A DNA stretch of 64,000 nucleotides, taken from Brachybacterium fresconis. Its GTDB lineage: Bacteria > Actinomycetota > Actinomycetes > Actinomycetales > Dermabacteraceae. Below the pieces are notes generated by a model. The model was not told the origin of the DNA, did not search any database, and saw only the letters and a program-made list of their open reading frames with translations. Shown piece by piece: positions 12,191 through 20,964 of the stretch; position 1 is the stretch's first letter, and each line of letters begins with the position of its first letter. Location: NCBI RefSeq assembly GCF_017876515.1, contig NZ_JAGIOC010000001.1, positions 4,154,001-4,218,000 on the forward strand, in the 5' to 3' direction. The position numbers were made by a program, and so were the translations under genes.

Positions 12191-13207
12191 GTGACCCGCA
12201 CCCCCATCTGGCACTCCGTGCAGGACGTGCCCGCCGACTTCGGGGCGACGGCCGTCTCCATCGGCAACTACGACGGGATCCACCGCGGCCACCGCTTCGT
12301 CCTCGACCAGCTGCTGCGGCATGCCGAGGCGCGCTCGCTCACCCCGGTCGCCCTCACCTTCTGGCCCCATCCGCGTCATGTCATGCGCGGCGTCGCCGAG
12401 CCCCCGCTGATCACCGGGCACGCCGACCGCGACCGCCTCCTGCTGCTGGCCGGGGTCGGGGGAGTGCTCGATCTGGAGTACACCCTCGAGTTCGCCCAGC
12501 ACTCCCCGGAGGACTTCGTGCGGACCTTCCTCGTCGAGGGCCTGCACGCCCGGTGCGTGGTCCTCGGGGAGGATGCGCTGTTCGGGCGGGGGAACGCGGG
12601 GGACATCGACACCATGCGCGAGCTCGGGCGGCGATACGGCTTCGAGGTCGTCACCGTCGCGGACCTCGGACCGGAGGGGGAGGGCACCGGACGCATCTCC
12701 TCCTCGCGGATCCGCGACAGCCTGCTCGCCGGTGACGTCGAGACCGCGGCGGAAGGTCTGGGGCGTCCGCACACCGTCACCGACATCGTCCACCACGGCC
12801 ATCGGCGAGGTCGCGAGCTCGGCTTCCCGACCGCGAACCTGGGGCCGACGCCCGACGGGCTGATCCCCGCCGATGGCGTCTACGCCGGCCTGCTCACCGT
12901 CGTCGACCAGGCCCCAGCGCACAGCGGCACCTCGCCTCTGACCGGGGCGCCCGCGACCATCTCGATCGGGACGAACCCGACCTTCGAGACGGGCGGCGCT
13001 CCGCGACGGACCGTCGAGGCCTACGTCCACGATGATCACGACCTCGACCTCTACGGGGACCGGGTCCGGCTCGAGTTCGTGGCCTTCCAGCGCCCCACCC
13101 TCACCTTCGACTCGATCGATGCCCTGGTCGAGGAGATGCAACGTGATGTCGAGGTGACGCGCCGCACTCTCGAGGCGGTGCACTCCCGCCCGGCCATGAC
13201 CGACTGA
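12191..13207 (+). CDS. ribF: Bifunctional riboflavin kinase/FMN adenylyltransferase
   Basis: Converts riboflavin to FMN and then FAD. The 338-residue protein has an N-terminal nucleotidyltransferase domain (SIGNYDGIHRGH at 23-34, TFWPHPRHVM, SSSRIRDSL) and a C-terminal flavokinase domain (GRELGFPTANL, DGVYAGLLT, SIGTNPTFE). Start choice is not fully certain: GTG 12191 follows GGAAGGA by 12 nt, and a 4-codon ORF (ATG 12180) ends across this GTG. The open frame upstream to 12023 has no family similarity. It sits in front of rpsO-pnp, the usual order in actinobacteria. No FMN riboswitch is visible. Confidence 0.93.
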   Translation: MTRTPIWHSVQDVPADFGATAVSIGNYDGIHRGHRFVLDQLLRHAEARSLTPVALTFWPHPRHVMRGVAEPPLITGHADRDRLLLLAGVGGVLDLEYTLEFAQHSPEDFVRTFLVEGLHARCVVLGEDALFGRGNAGDIDTMRELGRRYGFEVVTVADLGPEGEGTGRISSSRIRDSLLAGDVETAAEGLGRPHTVTDIVHHGHRRGRELGFPTANLGPTPDGLIPADGVYAGLLTVVDQAPAHSGTSPLTGAPATISIGTNPTFETGGAPRRTVEAYVHDDHDLDLYGDRVRLEFVAFQRPTLTFDSIDALVEEMQRDVEVTRRTLEAVHSRPAMTD

Positions 13208-13213
13208 TATCCT
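13208..13213 (+). promoter_or_regulatory. Putative extended -10 element of rpsO
   Basis: TATCCT preceded by TGA, directly after the ribF stop. It would give rpsO a leader of roughly 145 nt, in which a hairpin lies (13264-13282). No clear -35. Confidence 0.4.
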
Positions 13214-13263
13214 GCGCAGGCCGTGAAAATCGGCCGCGGAGAGTTCGTCCGCCCCTCCTCCTG

Positions 13264-13282
13264 CTCGCGTCCTGGACGCGAG
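13264..13282 (+). promoter_or_regulatory. 8-bp hairpin in the rpsO leader
   Basis: CTCGCGTC (13264-13271) pairs with GACGCGAG (13275-13282) around a CTG loop, 82 nt before the rpsO start. S15 mRNAs in several bacteria carry leader structures for autoregulation; a role of this kind here is inference only. Confidence 0.4.
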
Positions 13283-13364
13283 TGAGCCGTGGACGGGGCG
13301 ACGCTCGTCCAGAGAGCCCGGGGCAGCAGGCCCCGGCGCGCCGCGCAACGACCCCAGGAGAGCC

Positions 13365-13634
13365 ATGGCCTTCGACACCGCCACCAAGCAGGAGATCATC
13401 AAGGAATACGCGACCGCCGAGGGCGACACCGGCTCGCCCGAGGTCCAGGCCGCGCTCCTGACCCACCGCATCAAGTACCTGACCGAGCACCTGAAGACCC
13501 ACAAGCACGACCACCACACGCGTCGTGGTCTGATGCTCATGGTCGGTCAGCGCAAGCGCCTGCTGAAGTACCTGCAGGCTTCCGACATCACGCGGTACCG
13601 TGCGCTGATCCAGCGCCTCGGCATCCGCCGCTGA
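13365..13634 (+). CDS. rpsO: 30S ribosomal protein S15
   Basis: Primary 16S rRNA-binding protein of the 30S platform. The 89-residue length is canonical. The family signature is complete: [17 protein letters not shown] near residue 20, then [18 protein letters not shown] and the [12 protein letters not shown] helix, ending in [13 protein letters not shown] lies 7-8 nt before the ATG. It is followed by a bulged hairpin and then pnp, the classical rpsO-pnp pair, where processing of the hairpin usually links ribosomal protein and PNPase levels. Confidence 0.98.
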   Translation: MAFDTATKQEIIKEYATAEGDTGSPEVQAALLTHRIKYLTEHLKTHKHDHHTRRGLMLMVGQRKRLLKYLQASDITRYRALIQRLGIRR

Positions 13635-13637
13635 CAC

Positions 13638-13669
13638 CCGCCGCCGCTCGCCCTCAGGGCGGGCGGCGG
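13638..13669 (+). terminator. Bulged hairpin between rpsO and pnp
   Basis: Stem of 8 bp (13638-13645 with 13662-13669), a 3-nt bulge and 5 more pairs (13649-13653 with 13657-13661) closing a TCA loop, starting 3 nt after the rpsO stop. It could be a partial terminator or a processing site in the rpsO-pnp mRNA. Confidence 0.65.
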
Positions 13670-13830
13670 TTGCGTCTGCCCGCCTCCCGGCGGGAGACCA
13701 GACCCCGCCCCGACCAGGTTCGGTCCTCGGCAGTGACCTGCGGTCCGGTATGCGAACGATCCCGACCGCACCGCACGTGACTGGCGAAGGCCGCACCGGC
13801 AGGGGCACCCCCGGAACAAGGAGATATCCC

Positions 13831-16104
13831 ATGGCCATGGAAGGCCCTGACGTCACCACCACCACCGCGGTCATCGACAACGGCTCGTTCGGCCGCCGCG
13901 AGGTCCGCTTCGAGACAGGGCGCCTCGCCCAGCAGGCCGCCGGCGCCGTCGCCGTCTACCTCGACGACGACACCATGATCCTGTCGGCCACCGCCGTCTC
14001 GAACCGTCCCAAGGACCAGTTCGACTTCTTCCCGCTCACGATCGACGTCGAGGAGCGGATGTACGCCGCCGGGCGCATCCCCGGAGCATTCTTCCGTCGC
14101 GAGGGCCGCCCCAGCACCGACGCGATCCTCGCGGCCCGTCTCACCGACCGCCCGCTGCGCCCCGCCTTCGTCAAGGGCCTGCGCAACGAGGTCCAGGTCG
14201 TGCTGACGGTCATGGCCAACGGCCCGGACGACGCCTACGACGTCGTCGGCATCAACGGCGCCTCCGCCTCCACCCAGATCTCCGGCCTGCCCTTCTCGGG
14301 CCCGATCGGCGCCGTGCGCATCGCGCTGCTGCCGACCGCCCAGGGCGGCCAGTGGGTCGCGTTCCCGACCTTCTCGCAGCTCGAGGACGCCGTGTTCTCC
14401 ATGGTCGTCGCCGGCCGCATCGTCGGCGAGGGCGACCAGTCCGACGTCGCGATCATGATGGTCGAGGCCGAGGCCACCGACAACTCGTGGAACCTCGTCA
14501 AGGAGCAGGGCGCGATCGCCCCCACCGAGGAGATCGTCGCCGAGGGCCTCGAGGCCGCGAAGGTCTTCGTCCGCAGCCTGTGCGTGGCCCAGCAGGAGCT
14601 GGCCGCGACCGCCGCGAAGCCGGTCCGTGAGTTCCCGCTGTTCCTGGACCACCAGGACGACGCCTACGAGATCGTCGCCGCGGCCGCCACCGATCGGCTC
14701 GCGGAGGTCATGTCGATCGCCGCCAAGACCGAGCGCGAGGAGCGCACCGACCAGCTGCTGGCCGAGGTCACCGAGGAGCTCGCCGGCGAGGGTCGGCAGC
14801 TCGAGGGCCGCGAGAAGGAGGTCGGCGGGGCGTTCCGTGCCCTGTCCAAGCAGGTCGTGCGCCAGAGGGTGCTCACCGATGGCGTGCGCATCGACGGTCG
14901 CGGTCTGCGGGACATCCGTGCGCTCTCCGCCGAGGTCGAGGTGCTCCCGCGGGTGCACGGCTCGGCCCTGTTCCAGCGCGGTGAGACCCAGATCATGGGT
15001 GTGACCACGCTGAACATGCTCAAGATGGAACAGCATCTGGATTCGCTGTCGCCGGTGCGGCACAAGCGCTACCTCCACCACTACAACTTCCCGCCCTACT
15101 CCACCGGTGAGACCGGACGCGTCGGCTCCCCGAAGCGTCGCGAGATCGGCCACGGCATGCTCGCCGAGCGCGCCCTGGTGCCGGTGCTGCCCAGCCGCGA
15201 GGAGTTCCCCTACGCGATCCGTCAGGTCTCCGAGGCCCTCGGGTCCAACGGCTCGACCTCGATGGGCTCCGTGTGCGCCTCGACCCTGGCGCTGATGAAC
15301 GCCGGTGTGCCGCTGCGCGCCCCGGTCGCCGGCATCGCCATGGGCCTGATCTCGGACACCATCGAGAACACTGCGGGGGAGTCCGAGGTTCGTTACGCGG
15401 CGCTGACCGACATCCTCGGCGCCGAGGACGCCTTCGGCGACATGGACTTCAAGGTGGCCGGAACCAGCGAGTTCATCACGGCGATCCAGCTGGACACCAA
15501 GCTCGACGGCATCCCCGCCTCCGTGCTGGGCAGCGCCCTCTCGCAGGCCAAGGAGGCGCGTCTGGCGATCCTCGGCGTGATGCACGAGGCGATCGACGCG
15601 CCCGACGAGATGAGCCCGCACGCTCCCCGCGTGCTCGCGGTCACCGTCCCGGTCGACAAGATCGGTGCGGTCATCGGCCCGAAGGGCCAGATGATCAACC
15701 AGATCCAGGACGACACGGGCGCCGACATCACCATCGAGGACGACGGCACCGTCTACATCGGCGCGACCGACGGCCCCTCGGCCGAGGCCGCCCGCTCCGC
15801 GGTCAACGCCATCGCCAACCCGATGGTCCCCGAGGTCGGCGAGCGCTACCTCGGCACCGTGGTGCGCGTGGTCGACTTCGGCGCCTTCGTGTCGCTCACC
15901 CCCGGCAAGGACGGCCTGCTCCACGTCACCCAGCTGCGCAAGCTGAACGGCGGCAAGCGGGTCGAGAACGTCGAGGACGTCGCCCAGGTCGGTCAGAAGC
16001 TCGAGGTCGAGATCCGCGAGATCGACGCCCGCGGCAAGATCTCCCTGGCCGTGAGCGAGGACGACGAGAAGCCCGCCGAGGGGGACTCCTCCGAGGCGGA
16101 GTGA
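13831..16104 (+). CDS. pnp: Polyribonucleotide nucleotidyltransferase (PNPase)
   Basis: Phosphorolytic 3'-5' exoribonuclease and RNA 3'-polymerase; a trimer and core part of RNA decay. From ATG 13831 the protein has 757 residues: a first RNase PH domain (about 12-240), a helical linker, a second RNase PH domain with GTTTLNML-like GVTTLNML and the active-site region [16 protein letters not shown], a KH domain ([18 protein letters not shown]) and a C-terminal S1 domain ([18 protein letters not shown]). AAGGAG precedes the start; the open frame upstream to 13750 is not conserved. A very strong hairpin follows the stop. Confidence 0.96.
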   Translation: MAMEGPDVTTTTAVIDNGSFGRREVRFETGRLAQQAAGAVAVYLDDDTMILSATAVSNRPKDQFDFFPLTIDVEERMYAAGRIPGAFFRREGRPSTDAILAARLTDRPLRPAFVKGLRNEVQVVLTVMANGPDDAYDVVGINGASASTQISGLPFSGPIGAVRIALLPTAQGGQWVAFPTFSQLEDAVFSMVVAGRIVGEGDQSDVAIMMVEAEATDNSWNLVKEQGAIAPTEEIVAEGLEAAKVFVRSLCVAQQELAATAAKPVREFPLFLDHQDDAYEIVAAAATDRLAEVMSIAAKTEREERTDQLLAEVTEELAGEGRQLEGREKEVGGAFRALSKQVVRQRVLTDGVRIDGRGLRDIRALSAEVEVLPRVHGSALFQRGETQIMGVTTLNMLKMEQHLDSLSPVRHKRYLHHYNFPPYSTGETGRVGSPKRREIGHGMLAERALVPVLPSREEFPYAIRQVSEALGSNGSTSMGSVCASTLALMNAGVPLRAPVAGIAMGLISDTIENTAGESEVRYAALTDILGAEDAFGDMDFKVAGTSEFITAIQLDTKLDGIPASVLGSALSQAKEARLAILGVMHEAIDAPDEMSPHAPRVLAVTVPVDKIGAVIGPKGQMINQIQDDTGADITIEDDGTVYIGATDGPSAEAARSAVNAIANPMVPEVGERYLGTVVRVVDFGAFVSLTPGKDGLLHVTQLRKLNGGKRVENVEDVAQVGQKLEVEIREIDARGKISLAVSEDDEKPAEGDSSEAE

Positions 16105-16130
16105 TCCGCACGGCGACCTGAGGGCCGCCG

Positions 16131-16176
16131 ACAGCAGGACGGGGAGGCGCCGCACGGTGCCTCCCCGTCCTGCTGT
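16131..16176 (+). terminator. 18-bp perfect terminator hairpin after pnp
   Basis: Arms 16131-16148 and 16159-16176 pair without mismatch, and three further pairs (one G-T) can form inside the loop, giving a stem of up to 21 bp with a GCAC tetraloop. It starts 26 nt after the pnp stop. There is no T-tract. Confidence 0.85.
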
Positions 16177-16292
16177 GCGGACGTCCTCACCGCGCTGCTC
16201 ATCGGCCTCCCCGCCGGTTTCCCCGCCGGACTCCTCGTCCGCCGGACGTCCGCCGGTGACGAATCCCGCGATCACCATCGCACCCGGCGTGG

Positions 16293-16298
16293 AACAAT
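16293..16298 (+). promoter_or_regulatory. Putative -10 of a leaderless transcript (M16 peptidase)
   Basis: AACAAT ends 6 nt before the ATG at 16305, so transcription would start at or next to the start codon. No Shine-Dalgarno is present. Weaker match to TANNNT than the other cases in this window. Confidence 0.45.
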
Positions 16299-16304
16299 CG
16301 ATCG

Positions 16305-17639
16305 ATGCCTTCTCTCCTCGCCTACGACGATCCCGCCTCCGACGTGATGCTCGATGCCGCCACCGGCGTGCGGCGCAGCATCCTGCCCGGTGGGGTCCGG
16401 CTGCTGACCCAGACCGATCACAGCGTGCGCAGCGCGTCCATCGGACTGTGGCTGCCGGTGGGCTCGCGGGACGAGCGCCCGGAGCACGCCGGATCCACGC
16501 ACGCCCTCGAGCACCTGCTGTTCAAGGGCACCGAGCGTCGCACCGCGATGGACATCGCCACCGCCTTCGACGAGGTCGGCGGGGACTCCAACGCCGTCAC
16601 CGCCAAGGAGCACACCCTCTACTTCGGTCGCGTCCGCTCCTCCGATGTGCCCCGGGCCATCGACGTGCTCACGGACATGATCACCGCGAGCCGCCTCACC
16701 CCGGAGGCTCTTGAGACCGAGCGCGAGGTCATCCTCGAAGAGCTCGCGATGGCCGAGGACGACCCCACCGACGTCGGCTACGAGACCTACCTCGCCGACG
16801 TGCTCGGCGCGAACACCGCCGTCGGGCGGCCCGTCGGCGGCACCGCCGAGAGCGTCACCGCTCTGGACATCGAGGACGTGCGCGCCCACTACCGCGAGCA
16901 CTACCGTCCCGAGAACCTGGTGGTCACCGCCGTCGGCGACATCGACCACGACGAGCTCGCCGAGCTGCTGAGCACCGGGCTGCGCCGAGGTGGCTGGGAG
17001 CTGGAGGCAGGAGAGCTGCCCCGTCGACGGCCGCACCTCACTGATCTCGCCGGGTCCGGCCCCGCGCTGACCACCGACGTCGCCGCGATCTCCCCGCACC
17101 GGCTGGTCCGCCCCACCGAGCAGAACCACATCTTCCTCGGCGGGCCGGGCATCAGCGCCGTCAGCGAGGACCGCCACACCCTGTCGGTGCTCATGTCCGT
17201 CCTCGGCGGCGGCATGTCCTCCCGCCTGTTCCAGAACATCCGCGAGCAGCGGGGACTGGCCTACTCCGTGTACTCCTTCACGGCCGGCTACCGCGACGTC
17301 GGCCTGTTCGGCCTGTACGCCGCCTGCCGGCCCGGCCGCACCGAGCAGGTCGTCGAGCTGCTCGCCGCAGAGCTCACGCAGATGGGCGCGGACGGCATCG
17401 GCGAGGACGAGCTGACGCGGGCGAAGGGCCAGATCACCGGGACCTTCGCCCTCGGGCTCGAGGACACCAGCAGCCGCATGGGCCGCCTGGGCACGATCGA
17501 GCTGGTCCACGGGCGATACACCAGCGTCGACGAGACCCTGGCGAAGATCTCCCGCGTCGACGTCGCCGCCGTGCGCGATCTGGCCGCCCGCCTCGGAGAG
17601 TCCTTCAGCACCCGCGTCGAGATCGGCCCCGACGCCTGA
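16305..17639 (+). CDS. M16 family zinc peptidase
   Basis: Predicted processing metallopeptidase of the M16B (insulinase-like) family. The 444-residue protein has the inverted zinc motif HALEH at 66-70 in the segment HALEHLLFKGTERR, and the third ligand is a Glu of EVILEE at 145-146, at the family's spacing. The second half carries the inactive, structurally related domain (GGGMSSRLFQNIREQRGLAY). The gene follows pnp and precedes dapB in many actinobacteria. Its substrate is unknown. There is no Shine-Dalgarno, and a -10-like hexamer lies 6 nt before the ATG. Confidence 0.92.
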   Translation: MPSLLAYDDPASDVMLDAATGVRRSILPGGVRLLTQTDHSVRSASIGLWLPVGSRDERPEHAGSTHALEHLLFKGTERRTAMDIATAFDEVGGDSNAVTAKEHTLYFGRVRSSDVPRAIDVLTDMITASRLTPEALETEREVILEELAMAEDDPTDVGYETYLADVLGANTAVGRPVGGTAESVTALDIEDVRAHYREHYRPENLVVTAVGDIDHDELAELLSTGLRRGGWELEAGELPRRRPHLTDLAGSGPALTTDVAAISPHRLVRPTEQNHIFLGGPGISAVSEDRHTLSVLMSVLGGGMSSRLFQNIREQRGLAYSVYSFTAGYRDVGLFGLYAACRPGRTEQVVELLAAELTQMGADGIGEDELTRAKGQITGTFALGLEDTSSRMGRLGTIELVHGRYTSVDETLAKISRVDVAAVRDLAARLGESFSTRVEIGPDA

Positions 17640-17691
17640 GGGCACCGGCCGCCACCGACCACCGATCACCTCGAGCATCCAGGAGAGCATC

Positions 17692-18459
17692 ATGACCCCC
17701 ACCGACACCATCCCGCTGCGCGTCGCCGTCCTCGGCGCCGGAGGCCGCATGGGGTCCGAGGCGTGCCGCGCCGTCGAGGAGGCCGCGGACCTCGAGCTGG
17801 TGGCCCGGATCAGCCGCGAGGACCCCCTCGAGAAGGTCGCGGAGGCCGGGGCGCAGGTCGCCGTCGATCTCACCGTCCCGGCCGTCACGGCCGAGAACGT
17901 CAGCTGGCTGGTCGACCGCGGCATCCACGCCGTCGTCGGCACCACCGGCTGGACCGAGCAGTCCCTCGCGCCGCTGCGCACCCAGCTCGAGGGGGCCGCC
18001 GGGGTGGGGGTGCTGATCGCCCCGAACTTCGCCCTCGGCGCCGTGCTCGCCATGCGCTTCGCCGAGGTCGCCGCCCGGTACTACGAGAGCGCGGAGGTGA
18101 TCGAGATGCACCATCCGAACAAGCTCGACGCACCCTCCGGCACCGCCCGCCATACGGCGGCCGCCATCGGCCGCGGCCGTGCCGCCGCCGGCCTGGGCCC
18201 CGTCCCGGACGCCACCGAGAAGGATCCGGATGGCGCCCGCGGCGCGGTCGTCGACGGGATCCACGTCCACGCGGTGCGTCAGCGCGGCCTGGTCGCCCAC
18301 GAGGTGGTCCAGTTCGGGGGCCCCGGGGAGCAGTTCCAGCTGCGCCACGACTCCTTCGACCGCGCGAGCTTCATGCCCGGGGTGCTGCTGGGCGTGCGCG
18401 AGGTCGCCGCGCACCCCGGGCTCACCGTGGGCCTGGACGGCTACATGGACCTCGGCTGA
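17692..18459 (+). CDS. dapB: 4-hydroxy-tetrahydrodipicolinate reductase
   Basis: Second committed step to lysine and meso-diaminopimelate: NAD(P)H reduction of hydroxy-tetrahydrodipicolinate. The 255-residue protein has the Rossmann motif VLGAGGRMG at the N-terminus, the GTTGW segment, the active-site EMHHPNKLDAPSGTA stretch and the C-terminal GLDGYMDLG. AGGAG precedes the ATG by 6 nt. It lies between the M16 peptidase and a small membrane protein. dapA and dapF are elsewhere in this window. Confidence 0.95.
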   Translation: MTPTDTIPLRVAVLGAGGRMGSEACRAVEEAADLELVARISREDPLEKVAEAGAQVAVDLTVPAVTAENVSWLVDRGIHAVVGTTGWTEQSLAPLRTQLEGAAGVGVLIAPNFALGAVLAMRFAEVAARYYESAEVIEMHHPNKLDAPSGTARHTAAAIGRGRAAAGLGPVPDATEKDPDGARGAVVDGIHVHAVRQRGLVAHEVVQFGGPGEQFQLRHDSFDRASFMPGVLLGVREVAAHPGLTVGLDGYMDLG

Positions 18460-18473
18460 GACCGGCCGGGCAG

Positions 18474-18875
18474 ATGCGAGCGAAGATCTTCGTCGCCGCG
18501 CTGGTGCTGATCACCGCGGCGTACTGCTGGGGCCTGGGCTGGATCGCCTGGGGCTTCGTGCAGGTCGACAGCGCCCTGGGCTACGGGCTCGCCCTCGGCA
18601 TCGTCATCCTGCTGGCGCTGAGCGTCTGGGTGATCTGGCGGGAAGTGCTCTTCGGCCTGCGCGCCGGGGGCCTCGCCCGCCGGTATCAGGTGCCCCCTGA
18701 CGCCGTCGAGGACGACCCGCGCGCCGAGTTCGAGGCCGCCCGGACCGCGGTCCAGGACGGTGGCGAACAGGACTGGGCCGCCTGGTTCCGTCTCGCGCTG
18801 GCCTACGACGCGCTGCGCGATCGCGCCGGCGCGCGCAGGGCGACCCGGCAGGCGATCGACGTCCACCGCGGCTGA
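18474..18875 (+). CDS. Small membrane protein with a TPR-like tail, unknown function
   Basis: A 133-residue protein starting at ATG 18474, 14 nt after the dapB stop. Two hydrophobic segments (about 4-30 and 38-58) are followed by a soluble tail in which DWAAWFRLALAYDALRDRAGARRATRQAI looks like a single TPR-type helix pair. Similar proteins follow dapB in related actinobacteria, from memory of the gene order. The open frame extends far upstream but only as an out-of-frame shadow of dapB. No good Shine-Dalgarno is visible, so co-translation with dapB is possible. Function unknown. Confidence 0.7.
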   Translation: MRAKIFVAALVLITAAYCWGLGWIAWGFVQVDSALGYGLALGIVILLALSVWVIWREVLFGLRAGGLARRYQVPPDAVEDDPRAEFEAARTAVQDGGEQDWAAWFRLALAYDALRDRAGARRATRQAIDVHRG

Positions 18876-18902
18876 GAGCGGCGGGGGAGCGGCCCGGTGA
18901 CC

Positions 18903-18929
18903 GGACCCGACCGGGGACGGGTCGGGTCC
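18903..18929. terminator. 10-bp hairpin between convergent genes
   Basis: GGACCCGACC (18903-18912) pairs perfectly with 18920-18929 around a 7-nt loop, between the end of the small membrane protein gene and the end of azlD. Likely a shared terminator. Confidence 0.7.
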
Positions 18930-18939
18930 CGTCCGGCCC

Positions 18940-19254
18940 TCAGCCCCACCCGAGGGCCCGCAGACCCGCCGCGACGACGGCCGCACCGATCACGACCACC
19001 AGGAACGGGGCGCGCAGCATCAGCAGGACCGCGGCCACCCCGAGCGCGGCCACCCGGGCGTCGAGCACGATCTCGGGCCCGCTGGTCGCCGCCTGCGTCG
19101 CGACCAGCGCCCCCAGCAGGGCGATCGGCAGCATCGTGGTGATCCGCGCGATCCGCGGACGCTCGAGCACGTCGGGCGGCGCCTGGTAGCCGACCCACTT
19201 CTGGGCGAAGGACAGCACCGACGCGGCGATCACCGCGACCCACAGCGTGCTCAT
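18940..19254 (-). CDS. azlD: AzlD-type branched-chain amino acid exporter subunit
   Basis: Small partner of AzlC; the pair exports branched-chain amino acids (BrnFE in Corynebacterium). The 104-residue protein starts MSTLWVAVIAASVLSFAQKW and has four hydrophobic segments. LPIALLGALVATQA is typical of the family. Its ATG overlaps the azlC stop by 4 bp (ATGA), so it is co-translated with azlC. The open frame extends much further upstream, but only as a shadow of azlC. Confidence 0.85.
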   Translation of the reverse strand: MSTLWVAVIAASVLSFAQKWVGYQAPPDVLERPRIARITTMLPIALLGALVATQAATSGPEIVLDARVAALGVAAVLLMLRAPFLVVVIGAAVVAAGLRALGWG

Positions 19255-20033
19255 GAGATCTCCTCCTCCCGGGTGCGGTGCGGGCGGTCGTCCGCGCTCT
19301 CGGCATCCTCCTCGCCCCCCGCCGCACCCCGGCGCCCGGGGAGCAGACCGGCGCCGACCGCCACCAGAGCCGCCGCCAGCACCGGCAGACCGGCCGGCAG
19401 CGCCGGAGTGGTCACCAGGGCCACGAAGGCCGCCGCCACCGCGATCGCGACCGCGTCCCGGGACCGCAGGCGCGGCCACAGCAGGGCGAGGAAGGCCGCG
19501 GCCGCGGCGGCGTCGAGCCCCCACGCGGCCGGATCGGCGATGTGCCGGCCCATGAGGGCGCCGAGCAGCGAGAACAGGTTCCAGAAGACGTAGACCCACA
19601 CCCCCGCGGACCAGAATCCCGCCCGCCGCGACTCCTCGTCCGCGCCGGTCGCCGCGAGCGCGGCGGACTCGTCGATCGTCAGCTGGGCACGCGCCCACGC
19701 CTTCCAGCCGCGACGAGGGAGGGACGGCGCGAGGACCAGCCCGTACAGGGTGTTGCGCACCCCCAGCAGGAGCGCGGCCAGCGCCGCACCGAGCGCGGAT
19801 CCGCCCCCGCCGAGCACCCCGACGAAGGCGAACTGGCTGCCGCCGGTGAACATCACCGCCGAGAGCACCATCGCCTGCCAGACGTCGAGCCCCGACGCGG
19901 TGGCGAGGGCCCCGTAGGAGATGCCGTACAGGCCGGTCGCGAGCCCGATGGAGATTCCCGTGCGGCGCACGGCGCGCAACCGGTCCGTCCCCTCGCGGGG
20001 CCTCGGCCCGACGGGCTGGGAAGCGGTGGTCAT
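19251..20033 (-). CDS. azlC: AzlC-type branched-chain amino acid exporter subunit
   Basis: Large subunit of the AzlCD/BrnFE amino acid exporter in the cytoplasmic membrane. The 260-residue protein has the family N-terminal block GLYGISYGALATASGLDVWQ, followed by LSAVMFTGGSQFAFVGVL, and several membrane helices. The tail is hydrophilic and acidic. ATG 20033 is preferred over GTG 20045: GAGGG precedes it, and a -10-like TATTGT (20044-20049 on this strand) would start the mRNA only about 4 nt before it. No Lrp-type regulator, common beside brnFE, is adjacent. Confidence 0.87.
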   Translation of the reverse strand: MTTASQPVGPRPREGTDRLRAVRRTGISIGLATGLYGISYGALATASGLDVWQAMVLSAVMFTGGSQFAFVGVLGGGGSALGAALAALLLGVRNTLYGLVLAPSLPRRGWKAWARAQLTIDESAALAATGADEESRRAGFWSAGVWVYVFWNLFSLLGALMGRHIADPAAWGLDAAAAAAFLALLWPRLRSRDAVAIAVAAAFVALVTTPALPAGLPVLAAALVAVGAGLLPGRRGAAGGEEDAESADDRPHRTREEEIS

Positions 20034-20107
20034 GATGGCCCTCACAATACGGTCACCTGGGCGGACGCCATCGCGGCGTCCGCCGTGCCCTGTGAGATCG
20101 TAGATCC

Positions 20108-20836
20108 ATGACGGCCTCCCAGGACACCTCCGACGCGCCCCGGCCCGCCGCTGCGCTCCCGCTGCGCGCCCGGGCGCTCCTGCTGGACATGGACGGCACC
20201 CTGATCGACTCCGGGCCGGCCGTGGAGCGGGCCTGGAACACCCTGCTGCGCGAGCACGGCACCGACCTCGAGTTCGGGCACGCCCAGCACGGCCGACCGG
20301 CCCGCCAGGTGCTCGCCGAGCTGCTGCCCGAGCTCGACGCCGAGCAGCTCGACGCGGCGCATGCGCGCATCGAGCAGCTCGAGATCGCCGACGTGGACTC
20401 CATCGTGACGCTGCCGGGCACCGAGCGCATCCTGCGTGAGCTCGACGCGGCCGCCCAGCAGCTGGGACGCGACACCTGGGCGATCGTCACCTCCTGCACC
20501 GCGCCGCTGTTCGCCGCCCGCTGGGGCCGGACGGGACTGGCGGACCCCGCACAGCTGGTCACCGCGGACCAGGTCGAGCGCGGCAAGCCGGATCCGGCGC
20601 CGTACCTGCTCGGCGCCGAGCGCCTGGGCGTCCCGCCGGAGGCGACCATCGTCCTGGAGGACTCCGTCGGCGGCCTGGTCTCGGGCACCGAGGCGGGGGC
20701 CCGCACCGTCGCCGTGACGAGCACCACGCCGGCCTCGGAGCTGGCCCCGCTGGCGGACGCCCTGGTCACCTCGCTCGATGACCTGGAGGTCCGCGTCGAC
20801 GGCGAGGATCTCGTGCTGGCCCGTCGCGGTAGCTGA
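20108..20836 (+). CDS. HAD-superfamily phosphatase (sugar-phosphate type)
   Basis: Predicted phosphohydrolase of 242 residues. HAD motif I is LLLDMDGTLIDSGPAVE with Asp27 and Asp29, motif II is the Thr/Ser of AIVTSC, motif III is the Lys in RGKPDPAPYL, and motif IV is VLEDSVGGL. The helical cap between motifs I and II is of type C1, as in beta-phosphoglucomutase, glycerol-3-phosphate and 2-deoxyglucose-6-phosphate phosphatases. The substrate cannot be read from the sequence. It is divergent from azlC across 74 nt, has no Shine-Dalgarno, and may be leaderless. Confidence 0.85.
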   Translation: MTASQDTSDAPRPAAALPLRARALLLDMDGTLIDSGPAVERAWNTLLREHGTDLEFGHAQHGRPARQVLAELLPELDAEQLDAAHARIEQLEIADVDSIVTLPGTERILRELDAAAQQLGRDTWAIVTSCTAPLFAARWGRTGLADPAQLVTADQVERGKPDPAPYLLGAERLGVPPEATIVLEDSVGGLVSGTEAGARTVAVTSTTPASELAPLADALVTSLDDLEVRVDGEDLVLARRGS

Positions 20837-20877
20837 ACCTCACGCCGCGCCTGGGCTCGAGGGGCCGACGGCGTTGA

Positions 20878-20883
20878 TAGGCT
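20878..20883 (+). promoter_or_regulatory. Putative -10 of the asparagine synthetase gene
   Basis: TAGGCT preceded by TGA, giving a leader of about 75 nt. The same hexamer is found before dapA, dapF and lexA. No clear -35. Confidence 0.4.
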
Positions 20884-20964
20884 CAGGCGGCCGATCCCGG
20901 TCCCGCGTCGATCTGCGGCGATGCCCGTGCGGATCGGAGCCGCCCCCTCGAAAGGACTCGCCCC

